Shown here piece by piece: positions 42,935-52,444 of a stretch of 64,000 nucleotides of DNA. The notes under the pieces were generated by a model, which made no database searches, was not told the DNA's origin, and was given only the letters and a program-made list of their open reading frames with translations. The translations under genes and the position numbers were made by a program. The number at the start of each line of letters is the position of its first letter. Within the stretch, counting starts at the first letter, position 1. This stretch comes from Burkholderia ambifaria AMMD (GTDB lineage: Bacteria; Pseudomonadota; Gammaproteobacteria; Burkholderiales; Burkholderiaceae), in contig NC_008391.1 in NCBI RefSeq assembly GCF_000203915.1, forward strand, positions 1,612,001 to 1,676,000, written 5' to 3'.

Positions 42935-44245
42935 ATGCAAGCTTCCGAATTGAGCGGCGTGCCTCGCGCCGCCGAACGCGCGCTCACGCGCAGCGACTAC
43001 AAAACCCTTGGCCTTGCCGCACTCGGCGGCGCCCTCGAGTTCTACGACTTCATCATCTTCGTGTTCTTCGCGCCGGCGATCGGGCAGCTGTTCTTCCCGC
43101 ACGACATTCCCGACTGGCTGCGCCAGTTGCAGACGTTCGGCATCTTCGCGGCCGGCTATCTCGCGCGCCCGCTCGGCGGCGTGATCATGGCGCACTTCGG
43201 CGACCTGTTCGGCCGCAAGCGGATGTTTACGCTGAGCGTGCTGATGATGTCGGTGCCGACGCTGCTGATGGGCCTGCTGCCGACTTACGAATCGGTCGGC
43301 ATCCTCGCGCCGGTGTTGCTGCTGCTGTTCCGCGTGCTGCAAGGCGCGGCGGTCGGCGGCGAAGTGCCGGGCGCATGGGTGTTCGTGTCGGAGCACGTGC
43401 CGTCGCGCCACATCGGCTATGCGTGCGGCACGCTGACCGCGGGCCTCACGGCCGGCATCCTGCTCGGCTCGCTGGTCGCCGCCGGCATCAACAGCCGTTA
43501 CTCGGGCGCCGAAGTCACCGCGTTCGCGTGGCGCATTCCGTTCCTGCTCGGCGGCGTGTTCGGCCTGTTCTCCGTGTACCTGCGCCGCTGGCTGCACGAG
43601 ACGCCGGTGTTCGCCGAAATGAAGGCGAAGAAGGCGCTCGCGGCCGAGATTCCGCTGAAGGCCGTGCTGCGCGACCACGGCCGCGCGGTGATCGTGTCGA
43701 TGCTGCTCACGTGGATGCTGTCGGCGGCGATCGTCGTCGTGATCCTGATGACGCCCGCGCTGCTGCAGAAGCAGTTCCACCTGACGCCCGCGACCACCCT
43801 GTTCGCGAACAGCGTCGCGACGCTGTGCCTGACGGCCGGCTGCATCACCGCCGGCTCGCTCGCGGGCTGGATCGGCGCGAAGCGCGTGCTCGGCATCGGC
43901 GGCTTGGTGCTGGCCGCGTGCTACTACCTGCTGTTCGTGCAGGTCGCGGCCGACGCGTCGACGCTGCCGCTGTACTACGGGATCGCCGGCTTCGCGGTCG
44001 GCACGATCGGCGCGGTGCCGTTCGTGATGGTCCGCAGCTTCCCGGCCGTCGTACGCTTCTCGGGCATCTCGTTCTCGTACAACGTCGCGTATGCGATCTT
44101 CGGCGGCCTCACGCCGGTGATCGTGTCGCTGATGATGAAGTCGAATCCGCTCGCGCCGGTCGTGTACGTCGCGGCAATCTGCGTGCTCGGCGCGATCGCC
44201 GTGCAGTTCTCGAAGGATGCGCCGGATCTGAACGACGCACGCTGA
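42935..44245 (+). CDS. MFS transporter, MHS-like
   Basis: A 436-residue 12-segment carrier. Marks: LGGALEFYDFIIFVFFAPAI in segment 1, HFGDLFGRKRMFTLS between segments 2 and 3, and QGAAVGGEVPGAWVFVSEHV. These place it in the metabolite:proton symporter group. The ATG at 42935 is used because homology begins soon after. It is a single-gene unit with its own terminator; substrate unknown. Confidence 0.88.
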   Translation: MQASELSGVPRAAERALTRSDYKTLGLAALGGALEFYDFIIFVFFAPAIGQLFFPHDIPDWLRQLQTFGIFAAGYLARPLGGVIMAHFGDLFGRKRMFTLSVLMMSVPTLLMGLLPTYESVGILAPVLLLLFRVLQGAAVGGEVPGAWVFVSEHVPSRHIGYACGTLTAGLTAGILLGSLVAAGINSRYSGAEVTAFAWRIPFLLGGVFGLFSVYLRRWLHETPVFAEMKAKKALAAEIPLKAVLRDHGRAVIVSMLLTWMLSAAIVVVILMTPALLQKQFHLTPATTLFANSVATLCLTAGCITAGSLAGWIGAKRVLGIGGLVLAACYYLLFVQVAADASTLPLYYGIAGFAVGTIGAVPFVMVRSFPAVVRFSGISFSYNVAYAIFGGLTPVIVSLMMKSNPLAPVVYVAAICVLGAIAVQFSKDAPDLNDAR

Positions 44246-44270
44246 ACGTCGGCGCGCCGGCTCCATGAAC

Positions 44271-44315
44271 GAAGGGCCGAATCCCGCGGCGTGCGGGATT
44301 CGGCCCTTCTGTTTT
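44271..44315 (+). terminator. Rho-independent terminator after MFS gene
   Basis: GGGCCGAATCCCGC / GCGGGATTCGGCCC with a GGCGT loop, followed by TTCTGTTTT. A long near-perfect stem 25 bp past the stop codon. Confidence 0.9.
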
Positions 44316-44376
44316 GCTTCAGTGCGACGACGTGCGTGGTGCGTGCGTTGCCCGGTTCAGCTCGGATCAGCTCAAA

Positions 44377-44814
44377 TCAGCGCAGCGCGCCATACGACGA
44401 ACTCGGCCGGCGCAGCGCGTCGATGCTCGCGCCGCCGGCGCCGGTCACGAACAGCAGCAGGAAGCCACCGGCGATCGCGACGTTCTTCCAGAAGTGGATC
44501 ACCATATCATGCTGGACCGCGGCGTCGGTCGCGTCCCAGAAGTTGTGTCCCACCATCGCGGTCGCGATCGTATAGAACGCCAGCAGCAACGCGAGCGGCC
44601 TGACCTTGTAGCCGACGATCAACAACAGGCCGCCGAGCGCTTCGATCGTCACGACGACCGGGCCCATCACCTGCGGATAGGGCACGTTCAGCGCGTGCAG
44701 ATAGCCGATGAAATCGCTGTAGCCGAGCAGCTTCATCACGCCGCCCCACAAGAACAACGCCGCCAGCGCCAGGCGCGCGAAAAAAATGACGCCGGAATCG
44801 ACGGAACGCGTCAT
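44377..44814 (-). CDS. DoxX family membrane protein
   Basis: A 145-residue protein with four hydrophobic segments. Family marks: FFARLALAALFLWGGVMKLLGYSDFIGYL at the N-terminus and GPVVVTIEALGGLLLIVGYKVRPLAL in the middle. GGAG lies 7 bases before the ATG at 44814, which rules out the longer frame. DoxX-like proteins are linked to redox or sulfur metabolism, but the role is not fixed by context here. Confidence 0.88.
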   Translation of the reverse strand: MTRSVDSGVIFFARLALAALFLWGGVMKLLGYSDFIGYLHALNVPYPQVMGPVVVTIEALGGLLLIVGYKVRPLALLLAFYTIATAMVGHNFWDATDAAVQHDMVIHFWKNVAIAGGFLLLFVTGAGGASIDALRRPSSSYGALR

Positions 44815-45038
44815 GCCTCTCTCCTCGTATGCAATTCGGCCGTCCGCAAGGGGCACACCCATGCGGTTCGGGGCCGCGTGGCCCTGCGGGGCCCGCGGCA
44901 AATGGGCCAGCATAGAGGGTCTTTCCGCAGTGTCCAAGAAAAAGGTTGTAGCAAATCTTTACACTGCGGCGACGACGCGGGCCCGGCGGCGCCGCGAAAA
45001 ACGGCGTTCGCCCGTACCGCAAATATAGGGAACCGGCC

Positions 45039-45494
45039 CTAAGCCGCGTCGCTCAGCAGCACGCCTTTCTTGAACAGAAAGCAGCCGTAGCCGCGCAGCT
45101 CGCCGGTGACGATCACCGCGTAGGCCTGCTGCGCGCGCTCGTAGAACGCGAAACGATCGATGCCCGTGAGCGGCACCGCGCGCCCTTCCGCACGATCGAT
45201 CTCGGCCTGCACCTCGCGCTGCACCGGCGGCACCGCGGCCGGATCGCCGACGACTTCCATCCGCCATGCGGGCGTGTCGACGAACGTGTCGAGCGGCAGC
45301 ACGGACAGCACCGCGCGCGCGACGCGCGCCGAATCGGCGCCGTCGATGCGCAGCGCGCGGCCGACCACCGTGTGCTCGGCGACGGATTCCGCCGGGAAAT
45401 TCGCATCGCAGATCGCCACTTCATCTCCGTGGCCCATCGCGCGCAGCGCGTGCAGGATGTCGGCGTGCAGCAGCGGATCGAGATTCTTCAGCAT
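45039..45494 (-). CDS. RbsD/FucU family sugar mutarotase
   Basis: A 151-residue protein of the RbsD/FucU family, which interconverts anomers of ribose or fucose. Motifs: MLKNLDPLLHADILHALRAMGHGDEVAICDANFPAES at the start (catalytic His and Asp) and YERAQQAYAVIVTGELRGYGCFLFKKG near the end. The FucU-like length and tail favour L-fucose mutarotase. No sugar operon is adjacent, so the substrate is inferred from the family only. Confidence 0.88.
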   Translation of the reverse strand: MLKNLDPLLHADILHALRAMGHGDEVAICDANFPAESVAEHTVVGRALRIDGADSARVARAVLSVLPLDTFVDTPAWRMEVVGDPAAVPPVQREVQAEIDRAEGRAVPLTGIDRFAFYERAQQAYAVIVTGELRGYGCFLFKKGVLLSDAA

Positions 45495-45573
45495 GTCGGC
45501 TAGTCTCCGGGATCAGGAACGAACCGCATAACGTTACCCGATCCCGGGCGCCGCCGGGCATGCGCGGCTCGCG

Positions 45574-45966
45574 TCACGACCCCGCGGCCGGCATTTCGTC
45601 GATGAAACCGGTGACCGACTTCAGGCGGCCCGACGCGTCGACGATGCCGAAATCCGAACCCTTCACGACCGCCGCGCCGTCGGGCGACACGAGCGCCCAC
45701 GAGAAGCGCAGGTGCTGGCCGAACCCGTCGACGTCGGTCGTGCGGCGGAAACGGAATGCGGGGAAGCGTTCCTGCACCGCCGCGATCATCGTGTCGATGC
45801 CCGCGTGGCCGTCGCCGGCCATCAGCGGATCGCGATAGGCCGCGTCGCTCGCGTAGGTCGCATCGATCAGCGCGCGCCGCCGCACGGCGTCGGGTTCGTT
45901 CCATGCATCGAAATAACGGTCGATCAGGTCGGCGTGAGCGGACTGGACGGTTTGGGCGGTGTTCAT
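45574..45966 (-). CDS. NTF2-like (SnoaL-type) protein
   Basis: A 130-residue protein of the NTF2-like fold: LIDRYFDAWNEPDAVRRRALIDATYASDAAYRDPLMAGDGHAG at the N-terminus and GADFGIVD-type strands (VKGSDFGIVDASGRLKSVTGFID) at the end. Such proteins bind or isomerise small hydrophobic molecules. No partner gene points to a substrate. Confidence 0.8.
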   Translation of the reverse strand: MNTAQTVQSAHADLIDRYFDAWNEPDAVRRRALIDATYASDAAYRDPLMAGDGHAGIDTMIAAVQERFPAFRFRRTTDVDGFGQHLRFSWALVSPDGAAVVKGSDFGIVDASGRLKSVTGFIDEMPAAGS

Positions 45967-46138
45967 GCGAGGCTCCTGGTCTGGATGAAGGGAGGACAGC
46001 GCCGCGAACCTGTCGGGTTCGCGTGCCGCTATCGTCGCCGGCCCCGCGCGGGCGGTCGATTACGTTCGAGGTAAGGAAATCGCGCCGCCGGTGCACACGC
46101 TAGAATCGGCGTGCCTGGACCTCCGGACGTCATCCGCC

Positions 46139-46624
46139 ATGCAGCAAGCCCTCCTGATCGTCGACATCCAGCCGACGTTCGCGCCGCCCGAATGGCTCGT
46201 CACCCGCGTGCGCGCGCTCGTCGGGCGCCTGCCGAGCGTCGCGACGGTCGAGCGCCACGACGAAGCGCGCGTGCCGTTCGAGCGGCAGCTCGGCTGGCGA
46301 CCGTCCCGCGACGACGACAGCCTGATCGCCGCCGATCGCGTGTTCGTCAAGCACGGCTACGGGCTGCCCGTCGAAGCCGTCGAGCACTTGCGCGCGCTCG
46401 CGCCGGAACGCGTGCTCGTCTGCGGCATCCAGACCGACACGTGCGTGCTCGCGGCCGGCTTCGCGCTGTTCGACGCGGGCCTGCACCCGACGCTGCTCGC
46501 GGATCTCACGGCCGGTTCGTCGCTCGATCGCAGCGGCGAACTCGGCGTGCGGCTGTGGAAACATCATTTCGGCCGCGTCGAGTACGCGCATGCGTTGTTC
46601 GACCTGCGGAACGACCACGCGTAG
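46139..46624 (+). CDS. Isochorismatase-like cysteine hydrolase
   Basis: A 161-residue protein of the isochorismatase/nicotinamidase family. Catalytic triad positions: Asp in LLIVDIQPTF, Lys in VFVKHGYG, and Cys in GIQTDTCVLAAGFALFDAG. It is on the short side for the family. The ATG at 46139 begins the homology; an upstream ATG at 46091 lies over a TAGAAT promoter-like hexamer. Substrate unknown. Confidence 0.85.
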   Translation: MQQALLIVDIQPTFAPPEWLVTRVRALVGRLPSVATVERHDEARVPFERQLGWRPSRDDDSLIAADRVFVKHGYGLPVEAVEHLRALAPERVLVCGIQTDTCVLAAGFALFDAGLHPTLLADLTAGSSLDRSGELGVRLWKHHFGRVEYAHALFDLRNDHA

Positions 46625-46642
46625 CGCACCCGCCGCCGCAAT

Positions 46643-46669
46643 GAAAACGGGCGCCCGAAGGCGCCCGCA
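46643..46669 (-). terminator. Rho-independent terminator of garD
   Basis: On the minus strand GCGGGCGCC-TTCG-GGCGCCCG is followed by TTTTC. It lies between convergent genes. Confidence 0.85.
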
Positions 46670-46692
46670 TCGTCTGCCGTCGCGACCGTGCT

Positions 46693-48246
46693 TCAGGTCA
46701 CCGGCGCCGGATTGAACAGCGTCAGCGCATTCGCGAGCTTCCATTGCTCGGCCCACGTGCGGCGCTTGCCGCTCGCGACGTCGAGCATCAGCCGGAACAG
46801 CTCCCAGCCCACGTCCTCGATCGACGCCGCGCCGGTCGCGATCTGCCCCGCGTCGAGATCCATCAGGTCGTGCCAGCGGCGCGCGAGATCGCTGCGCGTC
46901 GCGACCTTGATCACCGGCACCTGCGCGAGGCCGTACGGCGTGCCGCGGCCCGTCGTGAAAATGTGCAGGTTCATCCCCGCCGCGAGCTGCAGCGTGCCGC
47001 AGATGAAGTCGCTCGCGGGCGTCGCCGCGTACAGCAGCCCCTTTTGCCGGGCACGATCGCCGGGACGCACGACGCCGGCGATCGGCGCGCTGCCCGACTT
47101 CACGATCGAGCCCATCGCCTTCTCGACGATGTTCGACAGGCCGCCCTTCTTGTTGCCGGGTGTGGTGTTCGCGCTGCGGTCGACGCGGCCGCGCTCCAGG
47201 TAACGGTCGTACCAGTCCATCTCGCGGATGATCTCGCGGGCGACGTCCTCGTTCGCGGCGCGCGACGTGAGTTGCGCGACACCGTCGCGCACTTCGGTCA
47301 CTTCCGAGAACATGATCGTCGCACCGGCGCGCACCAGCAGGTCGGCCGCAAAACCGACCGCCGGGTTCGCGGTCAGCCCCGAGAACGCGTCGCTGCCGCC
47401 GCACTGTACGCCGACGACGAGATCCGACGCCGGACAGGTTTCGCGGCGACGGCGGTTCAGCCGCTCGAGGTGCGATTCGGCCATCTTCATGATCGAGTCG
47501 ATCATCGAGTGGAAGCCGACGTGCGCGGCGTCCTGCAGGCACACCACACCGCCGTTGTCAGTTGCGCCGTCCGCCGTCAGCGGAATCGTGCCGGGCGGCA
47601 GCAGGCGCTCGGGCTGCAGCTTCTCGCAGCCGAGGCTCACCGTCATCACCTCGCCGCCGAAGTTCGGGTTCAGGCTGATGTTGCGCAGCGTGCGGATCGG
47701 AATGTCGGCGTCGGGCGCATCGATCGCGACGCCGCAGCCGTACGTGTGCTCGAGCCCGACCACGTCGTCGACGTTCGGGTAACGCGGCAGCAGTTCTTCC
47801 TTGATCCGCTTCACCGCATGCTCGACGACGCCGGATACGCACTGCACGGTCGTCGTGATCGCGAGGATGTTGCGCGTGCCGACCGAGCCGTCGGCATTGC
47901 GGAAGCCCTCGAACGTATAGCCTTCGAGCGGCGCCAGCGGCGGCGCGGCGCGCGTGGCGAGCGGCAGGTTGTCGAGCCCCGGCGGCTCGGGCATGCGCAT
48001 CGTGCGCTCGTTGACCCAGCTGCCGCGGCGCAGCTCCGTGAGCGCATAGCCGATCACGACGTTGTAGCGGACGATCGGCTCGCCGGCCGCGAGGTCGGCC
48101 AGCGCGACCTTGTGCCCTTGCGGCACGCCTTCGCGCAGCGTCAGGCCGTCGGCGAACGTCGCGCCCTCGGGCAGGCCGCCGTCGTTGACGACGATCGCGA
48201 CGTTGTCGTCCGGGTGCACGCGGATGTAGAGAGGGGAAGCAGTCAT
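46693..48246 (-). CDS. garD: Galactarate dehydratase
   Basis: A 517-residue UxaA-family dehydratase, closely similar in layout to E. coli GarD, which converts galactarate to 5-dehydro-4-deoxy-glucarate. The N-terminal SAF-like domain (residues 1 to about 95, [21 protein letters not shown]) precedes the catalytic domain with [50 protein letters not shown] and [11 protein letters not shown]. The C-terminal FNPAPVT is shared with E. coli GarD. It is divergent from kdgD, which takes its product. Confidence 0.95.
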   Translation of the reverse strand: MTASPLYIRVHPDDNVAIVVNDGGLPEGATFADGLTLREGVPQGHKVALADLAAGEPIVRYNVVIGYALTELRRGSWVNERTMRMPEPPGLDNLPLATRAAPPLAPLEGYTFEGFRNADGSVGTRNILAITTTVQCVSGVVEHAVKRIKEELLPRYPNVDDVVGLEHTYGCGVAIDAPDADIPIRTLRNISLNPNFGGEVMTVSLGCEKLQPERLLPPGTIPLTADGATDNGGVVCLQDAAHVGFHSMIDSIMKMAESHLERLNRRRRETCPASDLVVGVQCGGSDAFSGLTANPAVGFAADLLVRAGATIMFSEVTEVRDGVAQLTSRAANEDVAREIIREMDWYDRYLERGRVDRSANTTPGNKKGGLSNIVEKAMGSIVKSGSAPIAGVVRPGDRARQKGLLYAATPASDFICGTLQLAAGMNLHIFTTGRGTPYGLAQVPVIKVATRSDLARRWHDLMDLDAGQIATGAASIEDVGWELFRLMLDVASGKRRTWAEQWKLANALTLFNPAPVT

Positions 48247-48279
48247 CGGAATTCCTGGAGGCTACCGGTCAAATCGTTA

Positions 48280-48292
48280 GTCATCATACGAC
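48280..48292. promoter_or_regulatory. Operator-like site 1 in the garD-kdgD spacer
   Basis: GTCATCATACGAC, whose reverse reads GTCGTATGATGAC, about 35 bp from the garD start. A similar sequence recurs at 48384 and near the GudP-type gene, suggesting one regulator. Confidence 0.45.
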
Positions 48293-48383
48293 ATTCAACA
48301 CGAACCGGGATGCTGAGTAAACCCTTATCCGGAAAGACCCTAACCCTCGCCCGCCAGCAAACCGCTTGCGTCACCTCTTCCCT

Positions 48384-48405
48384 CGTTGTACGATGACATA
48401 CAACG
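48384..48405. promoter_or_regulatory. Operator-like palindrome 2 in the garD-kdgD spacer
   Basis: CGTTGTA-N8-TACAACG is a perfect 7-bp inverted repeat whose centre contains CGATGACA, related to site 1. It lies 80 bp before kdgD. A GntR-type regulator is a reasonable guess; none is encoded nearby. Confidence 0.55.
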
Positions 48406-48484
48406 ACATCGCCAATACGGCTCGGATGCCGTGCCCGACAAACCTGCACTCGCGCTGCGCTCGCGCTAGACGGACGACCCAACC

Positions 48485-49399
48485 ATGACTTCACCGCAAG
48501 AACTCAAACAAATCATCTCCCACGGCCTGCTGTCGTTTCCGCTGACGGACTTCGACGCGGACGGCAGCTTCCGCCCGACCACCTATGCGGAGCGCCTGGA
48601 ATGGCTGGCGCCGTATGGCGCGACCGCGCTGTTCGCGGCCGGCGGCACCGGTGAATTCTTCTCGCTCACGCAGCGCGAGTATTCGGACGTGATTCGCGTC
48701 GCGACGGAAACCTGCAAGGGCAAGGTGCCGATCCTGGCCGGCGCCGGCGGCGCGACGCGTGTCGCGATCGAATATGCGCAGGAAGCCGAGCGCCTCGGCG
48801 CGAGCGGCGTGCTGCTGATGCCCCACTACCTGACCGAAGCCAGCCAGGAAGGCATCGCCGAACACGTCGAGCAGGTGTGCCGCGCGCTGAAGATCGGCGT
48901 CGTGGTGTACAACCGCGCGAATTCGAAGCTGAACGCCGACATGCTCGAGCGCCTCGCCGATCGTTGCCCGAACCTGATCGGCTTCAAGGACGGCGTCGGC
49001 GAAATCGAGAGCATGGTCACGATCCGCCGCCGCCTCGGCGACCGCTTCGCGTACCTCGGCGGCCTGCCGACGGCCGAAGTCTACGCAGCCGCGTACAAGG
49101 CACTCGGCGTGCCGGTGTACTCGTCGGCCGTGTTCAACTTCATCCCGAAGACGGCGATGGAATTCTACGAAGCGATCGCGAAGGACGACCACGCAACGGT
49201 CGGCCGCCTGATCGACGAGTTCTTCCTGCCGTACCTGCAGATCCGCAACCGTCGCGCGGGCTACGCGGTCAGCATCGTGAAGGCGGGCGCGAAGCTCGTC
49301 GGCCACGACGCGGGCCCGGTGCGCGCGCCGCTCGTCGACCTGAACGACGCCGAAGTCGCCGAACTGGACGTGCTGATCAAGAAGATGGGCCCGCAGTAA
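48485..49399 (+). CDS. kdgD: 5-dehydro-4-deoxyglucarate dehydratase
   Basis: A 304-residue DHDPS/NAL-family TIM-barrel lyase that dehydrates and decarboxylates 5-dehydro-4-deoxyglucarate to 2,5-dioxopentanoate. Seen: [26 protein letters not shown], the Tyr of [11 protein letters not shown] and the Schiff-base Lys in [11 protein letters not shown]. Length normal. Divergent from garD; the product is oxidised by the dehydrogenase at 50619-52196. Confidence 0.95.
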   Translation: MTSPQELKQIISHGLLSFPLTDFDADGSFRPTTYAERLEWLAPYGATALFAAGGTGEFFSLTQREYSDVIRVATETCKGKVPILAGAGGATRVAIEYAQEAERLGASGVLLMPHYLTEASQEGIAEHVEQVCRALKIGVVVYNRANSKLNADMLERLADRCPNLIGFKDGVGEIESMVTIRRRLGDRFAYLGGLPTAEVYAAAYKALGVPVYSSAVFNFIPKTAMEFYEAIAKDDHATVGRLIDEFFLPYLQIRNRRAGYAVSIVKAGAKLVGHDAGPVRAPLVDLNDAEVAELDVLIKKMGPQ

Positions 49400-49406
49400 G
49401 CGGGGA

Positions 49407-49484
49407 CGGCCGGCGCGGTGCTCTCGGGGGCACCGCGGCCGGCCTGTCGTCAGTTTTGCGTCGCGGCCGGCTCTTGCCGGCCGC
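49407..49484 (+). terminator. Hairpins after kdgD, possible terminator
   Basis: An imperfect stem GGCCGGCGCGGTGC / GCACCGCGGCCGGCC (49408-49444) followed by TGTCGTCAGTTTT, then a perfect 9-bp stem GCGGCCGGC-TCTT-GCCGGCCGC (49463-49484) without T-run. The first is the likelier terminator. Confidence 0.5.
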
Positions 49485-49534
49485 GGTCGTTTGCAGCGGC
49501 GGCAACGCGCTGCATCCCGCCGCGGTGCGTGCCG

Positions 49535-50086
49535 TCACATCTGCGCGATGACGCCGATGATCCGGTGACGCACGTTGCCGAGCTTGATCCGGGTCGTCTC
49601 GATCTGTTCCTGCGCGCCCGAACGCACGCGTGCGTTCGACTCGCCGCCGAGAATCTGCCCCAGCACGTCGCGGTCGACGACCGCATCGAAGAACCGGCCG
49701 ACCGTGATCGTCGCCGACTGCTTCGCGGTCAGCAGCGCGTTGTTGGCCTGCGTCAGCGCGTCGGTACGCAGGTTCTGGTCGCGTTCGTCGATGCCGCGGC
49801 GCTGCTCGAGCGCGAACACCAGCGCTTCCATGTCCTGCCTGAAACGGCGCACGGCGAGGCCGAACATGAGCGAATGCGCATCGGAGCCGGTCACTGGCCG
49901 CCCCTGGTTGATGGTCACGTCGAATTCGCTGCCGCCGAGGTCGCGCTGGAATTCGAGCAGCGCATTCGCGAGCACGCGCCCTTCGCTGTACTGGCCGATG
50001 CGGCTGCGCACGGAATGCGCGACGTCGCCGATCGCCTTCCATAGTCCGGCGGCGAACAGGTGGTCGCCCCGCTTGCTGATGTTCAT
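49535..50086 (-). CDS. Hypothetical protein of unknown family
   Basis: A 183-residue soluble, mostly helical protein that I do not recognise. It starts MNISKRGDHLFAAGLWKAIGD and has charged helical stretches such as ALVFALEQRRGIDERDQNLR and a long C-terminal coil. No signal peptide or membrane segment is visible. Codon use looks like its neighbours. It separates kdgD from the toxin-antitoxin remnant and reads toward kdgD. The start has GGAG 5-6 bases upstream (AAGGAGCC), which supports expression. Confidence 0.7.
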   Translation of the reverse strand: MNISKRGDHLFAAGLWKAIGDVAHSVRSRIGQYSEGRVLANALLEFQRDLGGSEFDVTINQGRPVTGSDAHSLMFGLAVRRFRQDMEALVFALEQRRGIDERDQNLRTDALTQANNALLTAKQSATITVGRFFDAVVDRDVLGQILGGESNARVRSGAQEQIETTRIKLGNVRHRIIGVIAQM

Positions 50087-50262
50087 CGGATGGCTCCTTA
50101 TTGGTCTTGTGTCGGTCTCTCAGGCTCGCCAGCGGGCCGGACGGCCCGCAGCCTCGCTACTGTAGGAGAAATTCAGGCAACGCGGAAGGTGGGGGCCGGC
50201 ACGTCACGGCAACACATCATCTGATGCGACAATTGACGCGTCGACTTACTCGCGAGCAGTTC

Positions 50263-50460
50263 ATGCGCACCACCTTGTCCCTCGACGACGCACTGCTCGC
50301 CAAAGCGCAGCAATTGACCGGCGTCACCGAAAAATCGGCTCTGGTGAGAGAAGCGCTGCGCGCTTTGATCGCGCGCGAAAGCGCACGACGACTTGCCCGC
50401 CTCGGCGGCACCGAGCCCGACCTTGAATCCGTTCCACGCCGGCCGTCAGAGCCCGCATGA
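50263..50460 (+). CDS. vapB: VapB family type II antitoxin (partner truncated)
   Basis: A 65-residue ribbon-helix-helix antitoxin: MRTTLSLDDALLAKAQQLTG, then EKSALVREALRALIARESARRLARLGG. The C-terminal tail (PDLESVPRRPSE) is the toxin-wrapping segment. The stop codon overlaps an ATG as ATGA, the usual vapBC coupling, but the toxin that follows is only a stub. It is therefore an orphan antitoxin unless it neutralises a VapC encoded elsewhere. Confidence 0.88.
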   Translation: MRTTLSLDDALLAKAQQLTGVTEKSALVREALRALIARESARRLARLGGTEPDLESVPRRPSEPA

Positions 50461-50516
50461 TTCTTGTCGACACTTCAGATCGCGCAACCCGCGGCACGAA
50501 ACTCCGCCACAAATGA
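50457..50516 (+). pseudogene. vapC: VapC toxin stub
   Basis: The ATG overlapping the vapB stop codon opens MILVDTS, the start of a PIN-domain VapC toxin with its first catalytic Asp. It then diverges to DRATRGTKLRHK and stops after 19 codons. The rest of the PIN domain is gone and the next sequence is the terminator of the convergent gene, so a deletion removed the toxin. Confidence 0.8.
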
Positions 50517-50551
50517 AAACGGCGGACGCGCCCGTGGGCATCGTCCGCCGC
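50517..50551 (-). terminator. Rho-independent terminator of the aldehyde dehydrogenase gene
   Basis: On the minus strand GGCGGCGGACG, a GC-rich loop, CGTCCGCCG, then TTTTC. It lies 65 bp past the stop codon at 50619. Confidence 0.8.
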
Positions 50552-50618
50552 CATCCATCAACGTACCGAATCGCGCCCCACTCGGGACGCGGCCTTCAGC
50601 CCGTCACGTTCAGCCCCC

Positions 50619-52196
50619 TCACTCCGCCTTGCCGTCCCGCAGCCGCGGAATCGCGAGCGGATTGCTTTCCTGCAGCCCTTCGGGCAGCAGATCGTCCGGG
50701 AAGTCCTGGTAGCACACGGGCCGCAGGAAACGCTCGATCGCGGTCGCGCCGACCGACGTGACGGACGAATTCGACGTCGCCGGGAACGGCCCGCCGTGCA
50801 CCATCGCGTCGCACACCTCGACGCCGGTCGGATAGCCGTTGACGAGCAGACGCCCGGCCTTGCGTTCGAGGATCGGCAGCAGGCGGCGCGCGAGCGGCTT
50901 GTCGTCGGCGTCCATCTGCAGCGTGGCCGTCAGCTGGCCCTCCAGCGCGTCGAGCACGTGCGCGACTTCGTCGAGATCGCGGCAGCGCACGATCAGCGAT
51001 GCCGGCCCGAACACCTCGTGGCTGAATGCCGGCTCCGCCAGGAACGCCTGCGCGGCGACTTCGTACACCGCGCCGCCTGCCTGGCATTCGGTCTGCGCCG
51101 TCTCGCCCGCGCCGATTTCACGCACGCCCGGCAGTTCGGCCAGCTTGCCGCGACCGTTGCGATACGCGTCCGCGATGCCGCGCGTCAGCATCACGCCGGC
51201 CGGCTTCTTCGCGAGCGCCTGCGCGGCGACCGACTCGAAGCGGTCGAGATCGGGACCGTCGATCGCCAGCACGAGGCCCGGGTTCGTACAGAACTGGCCG
51301 ACGCCAAGCGTCAGCGAATCGACGAAGCCGGTCGCGATCGCGTCGCCGCGCGCGGCCAGCGCGGCCGGGAACAGCACGACCGGGTTGATGCTGCTCATTT
51401 CCGCATAGACGGGAATCGGCTGCGGACGCGCGTTCGCGAGCTGCACGAGCGCCATGCCGCCCTGCCGCGACCCGGTGAAGCCGACGGCCTGGATCGCCGG
51501 ATGACTGACGAGCGCCGCGCCGGTCACGCGGCCCGGGCCAATCATCAGCGAGAACACGCCGGCCGGCATCCCGCACTTCGCCACCGCCGCGCGGATCGCG
51601 CGACCGACCAGCTCGGACGTGCCGAGGTGCGCCTCATGGGCCTTCACGATCACCGGGCAGCCGGCCGCCAGCGCCGACGCGGTATCGCCGCCGGCCACGG
51701 AGAACGCGAGCGGGAAGTTGCTCGCGCCGAACACGACGACCGGCCCAAGCCCGACCTTCTGCAGCCGCAGGTCCGAACGCGGCAGCGGCGTGCGCTCGGG
51801 CTGCGCGGGATCGATCGACGCTGCGAGGAAGCGCCCGTCGCGCACGACGCGCGCGAACAAGCGGAGCTGGCCGACGGTGCGGCCGCGCTCGCCCTGCAGC
51901 CGCGCGACGGGCAGGCCCGTTTCGGCGTGCGCGCGTTCGATCAGCGCGTCGCCGAGCGCGACGATTTCGTCGGCGATCGCTTCGAGAAACGCCGCGCGGG
52001 CCGCGAGCGGCTGGGCGCGGTACACGTCGAAGGCCTCACGCGCGAGTTCGCACGCGCGCTCGACGTCGGCCTGCGTCGCGACGCCGAAGGCCGGCGCATC
52101 GATCGGCGCGCCCTTCGACGGGTCGAACGCGTGCAAGGTACCGGCCGAGCCGGCCACCGCGTCGGCGCCGATCAGCATCTCTCCAGTCAATTGCAT
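50619..52196 (-). CDS. 2-oxoglutarate semialdehyde (2,5-dioxovalerate) dehydrogenase
   Basis: A 525-residue NADP-type aldehyde dehydrogenase, the length of hydroxyproline/glucarate-pathway alpha-ketoglutarate semialdehyde dehydrogenases. Seen: [46 protein letters not shown], the general base Glu in [14 protein letters not shown], and the nucleophile Cys in [12 protein letters not shown]. The ATG at 52196 has GGAGC 8 bases upstream and is preferred to 52232. It oxidises the KdgD product to 2-oxoglutarate, completing galactarate/glucarate breakdown; divergent from the transporter. Confidence 0.92.
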   Translation of the reverse strand: MQLTGEMLIGADAVAGSAGTLHAFDPSKGAPIDAPAFGVATQADVERACELAREAFDVYRAQPLAARAAFLEAIADEIVALGDALIERAHAETGLPVARLQGERGRTVGQLRLFARVVRDGRFLAASIDPAQPERTPLPRSDLRLQKVGLGPVVVFGASNFPLAFSVAGGDTASALAAGCPVIVKAHEAHLGTSELVGRAIRAAVAKCGMPAGVFSLMIGPGRVTGAALVSHPAIQAVGFTGSRQGGMALVQLANARPQPIPVYAEMSSINPVVLFPAALAARGDAIATGFVDSLTLGVGQFCTNPGLVLAIDGPDLDRFESVAAQALAKKPAGVMLTRGIADAYRNGRGKLAELPGVREIGAGETAQTECQAGGAVYEVAAQAFLAEPAFSHEVFGPASLIVRCRDLDEVAHVLDALEGQLTATLQMDADDKPLARRLLPILERKAGRLLVNGYPTGVEVCDAMVHGGPFPATSNSSVTSVGATAIERFLRPVCYQDFPDDLLPEGLQESNPLAIPRLRDGKAE

Positions 52197-52421
52197 GGGG
52201 TGTGCTCCGTGGTTCGGGAATGATTCGCTCATTGTAGCTCAACAGATATGATGTCTGCCGACGACATTTCGACATTTGCGCGGCGCGTCGGCAGCGCGGC
52301 CGCGTGCGTCAAATCCTTACCCATTCAGCCTAAGCACGATTTTCTGACCCTTTCGCGTCACCCGGCAAAGGGAAAACCCGAGGTTTCTGCGTGGCGGCGT
52401 TGCTCATAAACTCGCGGTCAT

Positions 52422-52438
52422 GTCATACGACGACGTAC
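52422..52438. promoter_or_regulatory. Operator-like site before the GudP-type transporter
   Basis: GTCATACGACGACGTAC, sharing the CATACGAC core with the site at 48280-48292. It lies just before the GTG at 52445 proposed as start. Suggests coordinate control of the four pathway genes. Confidence 0.4.
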
Positions 52439-52444
52439 CTTAAC

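Noticed and set aside
44815..45038. Possible small gene or RNA between DoxX and the mutarotase
   Set aside because: No start with ribosome-binding site, no conserved-looking frame and no clear hairpin with T-run.
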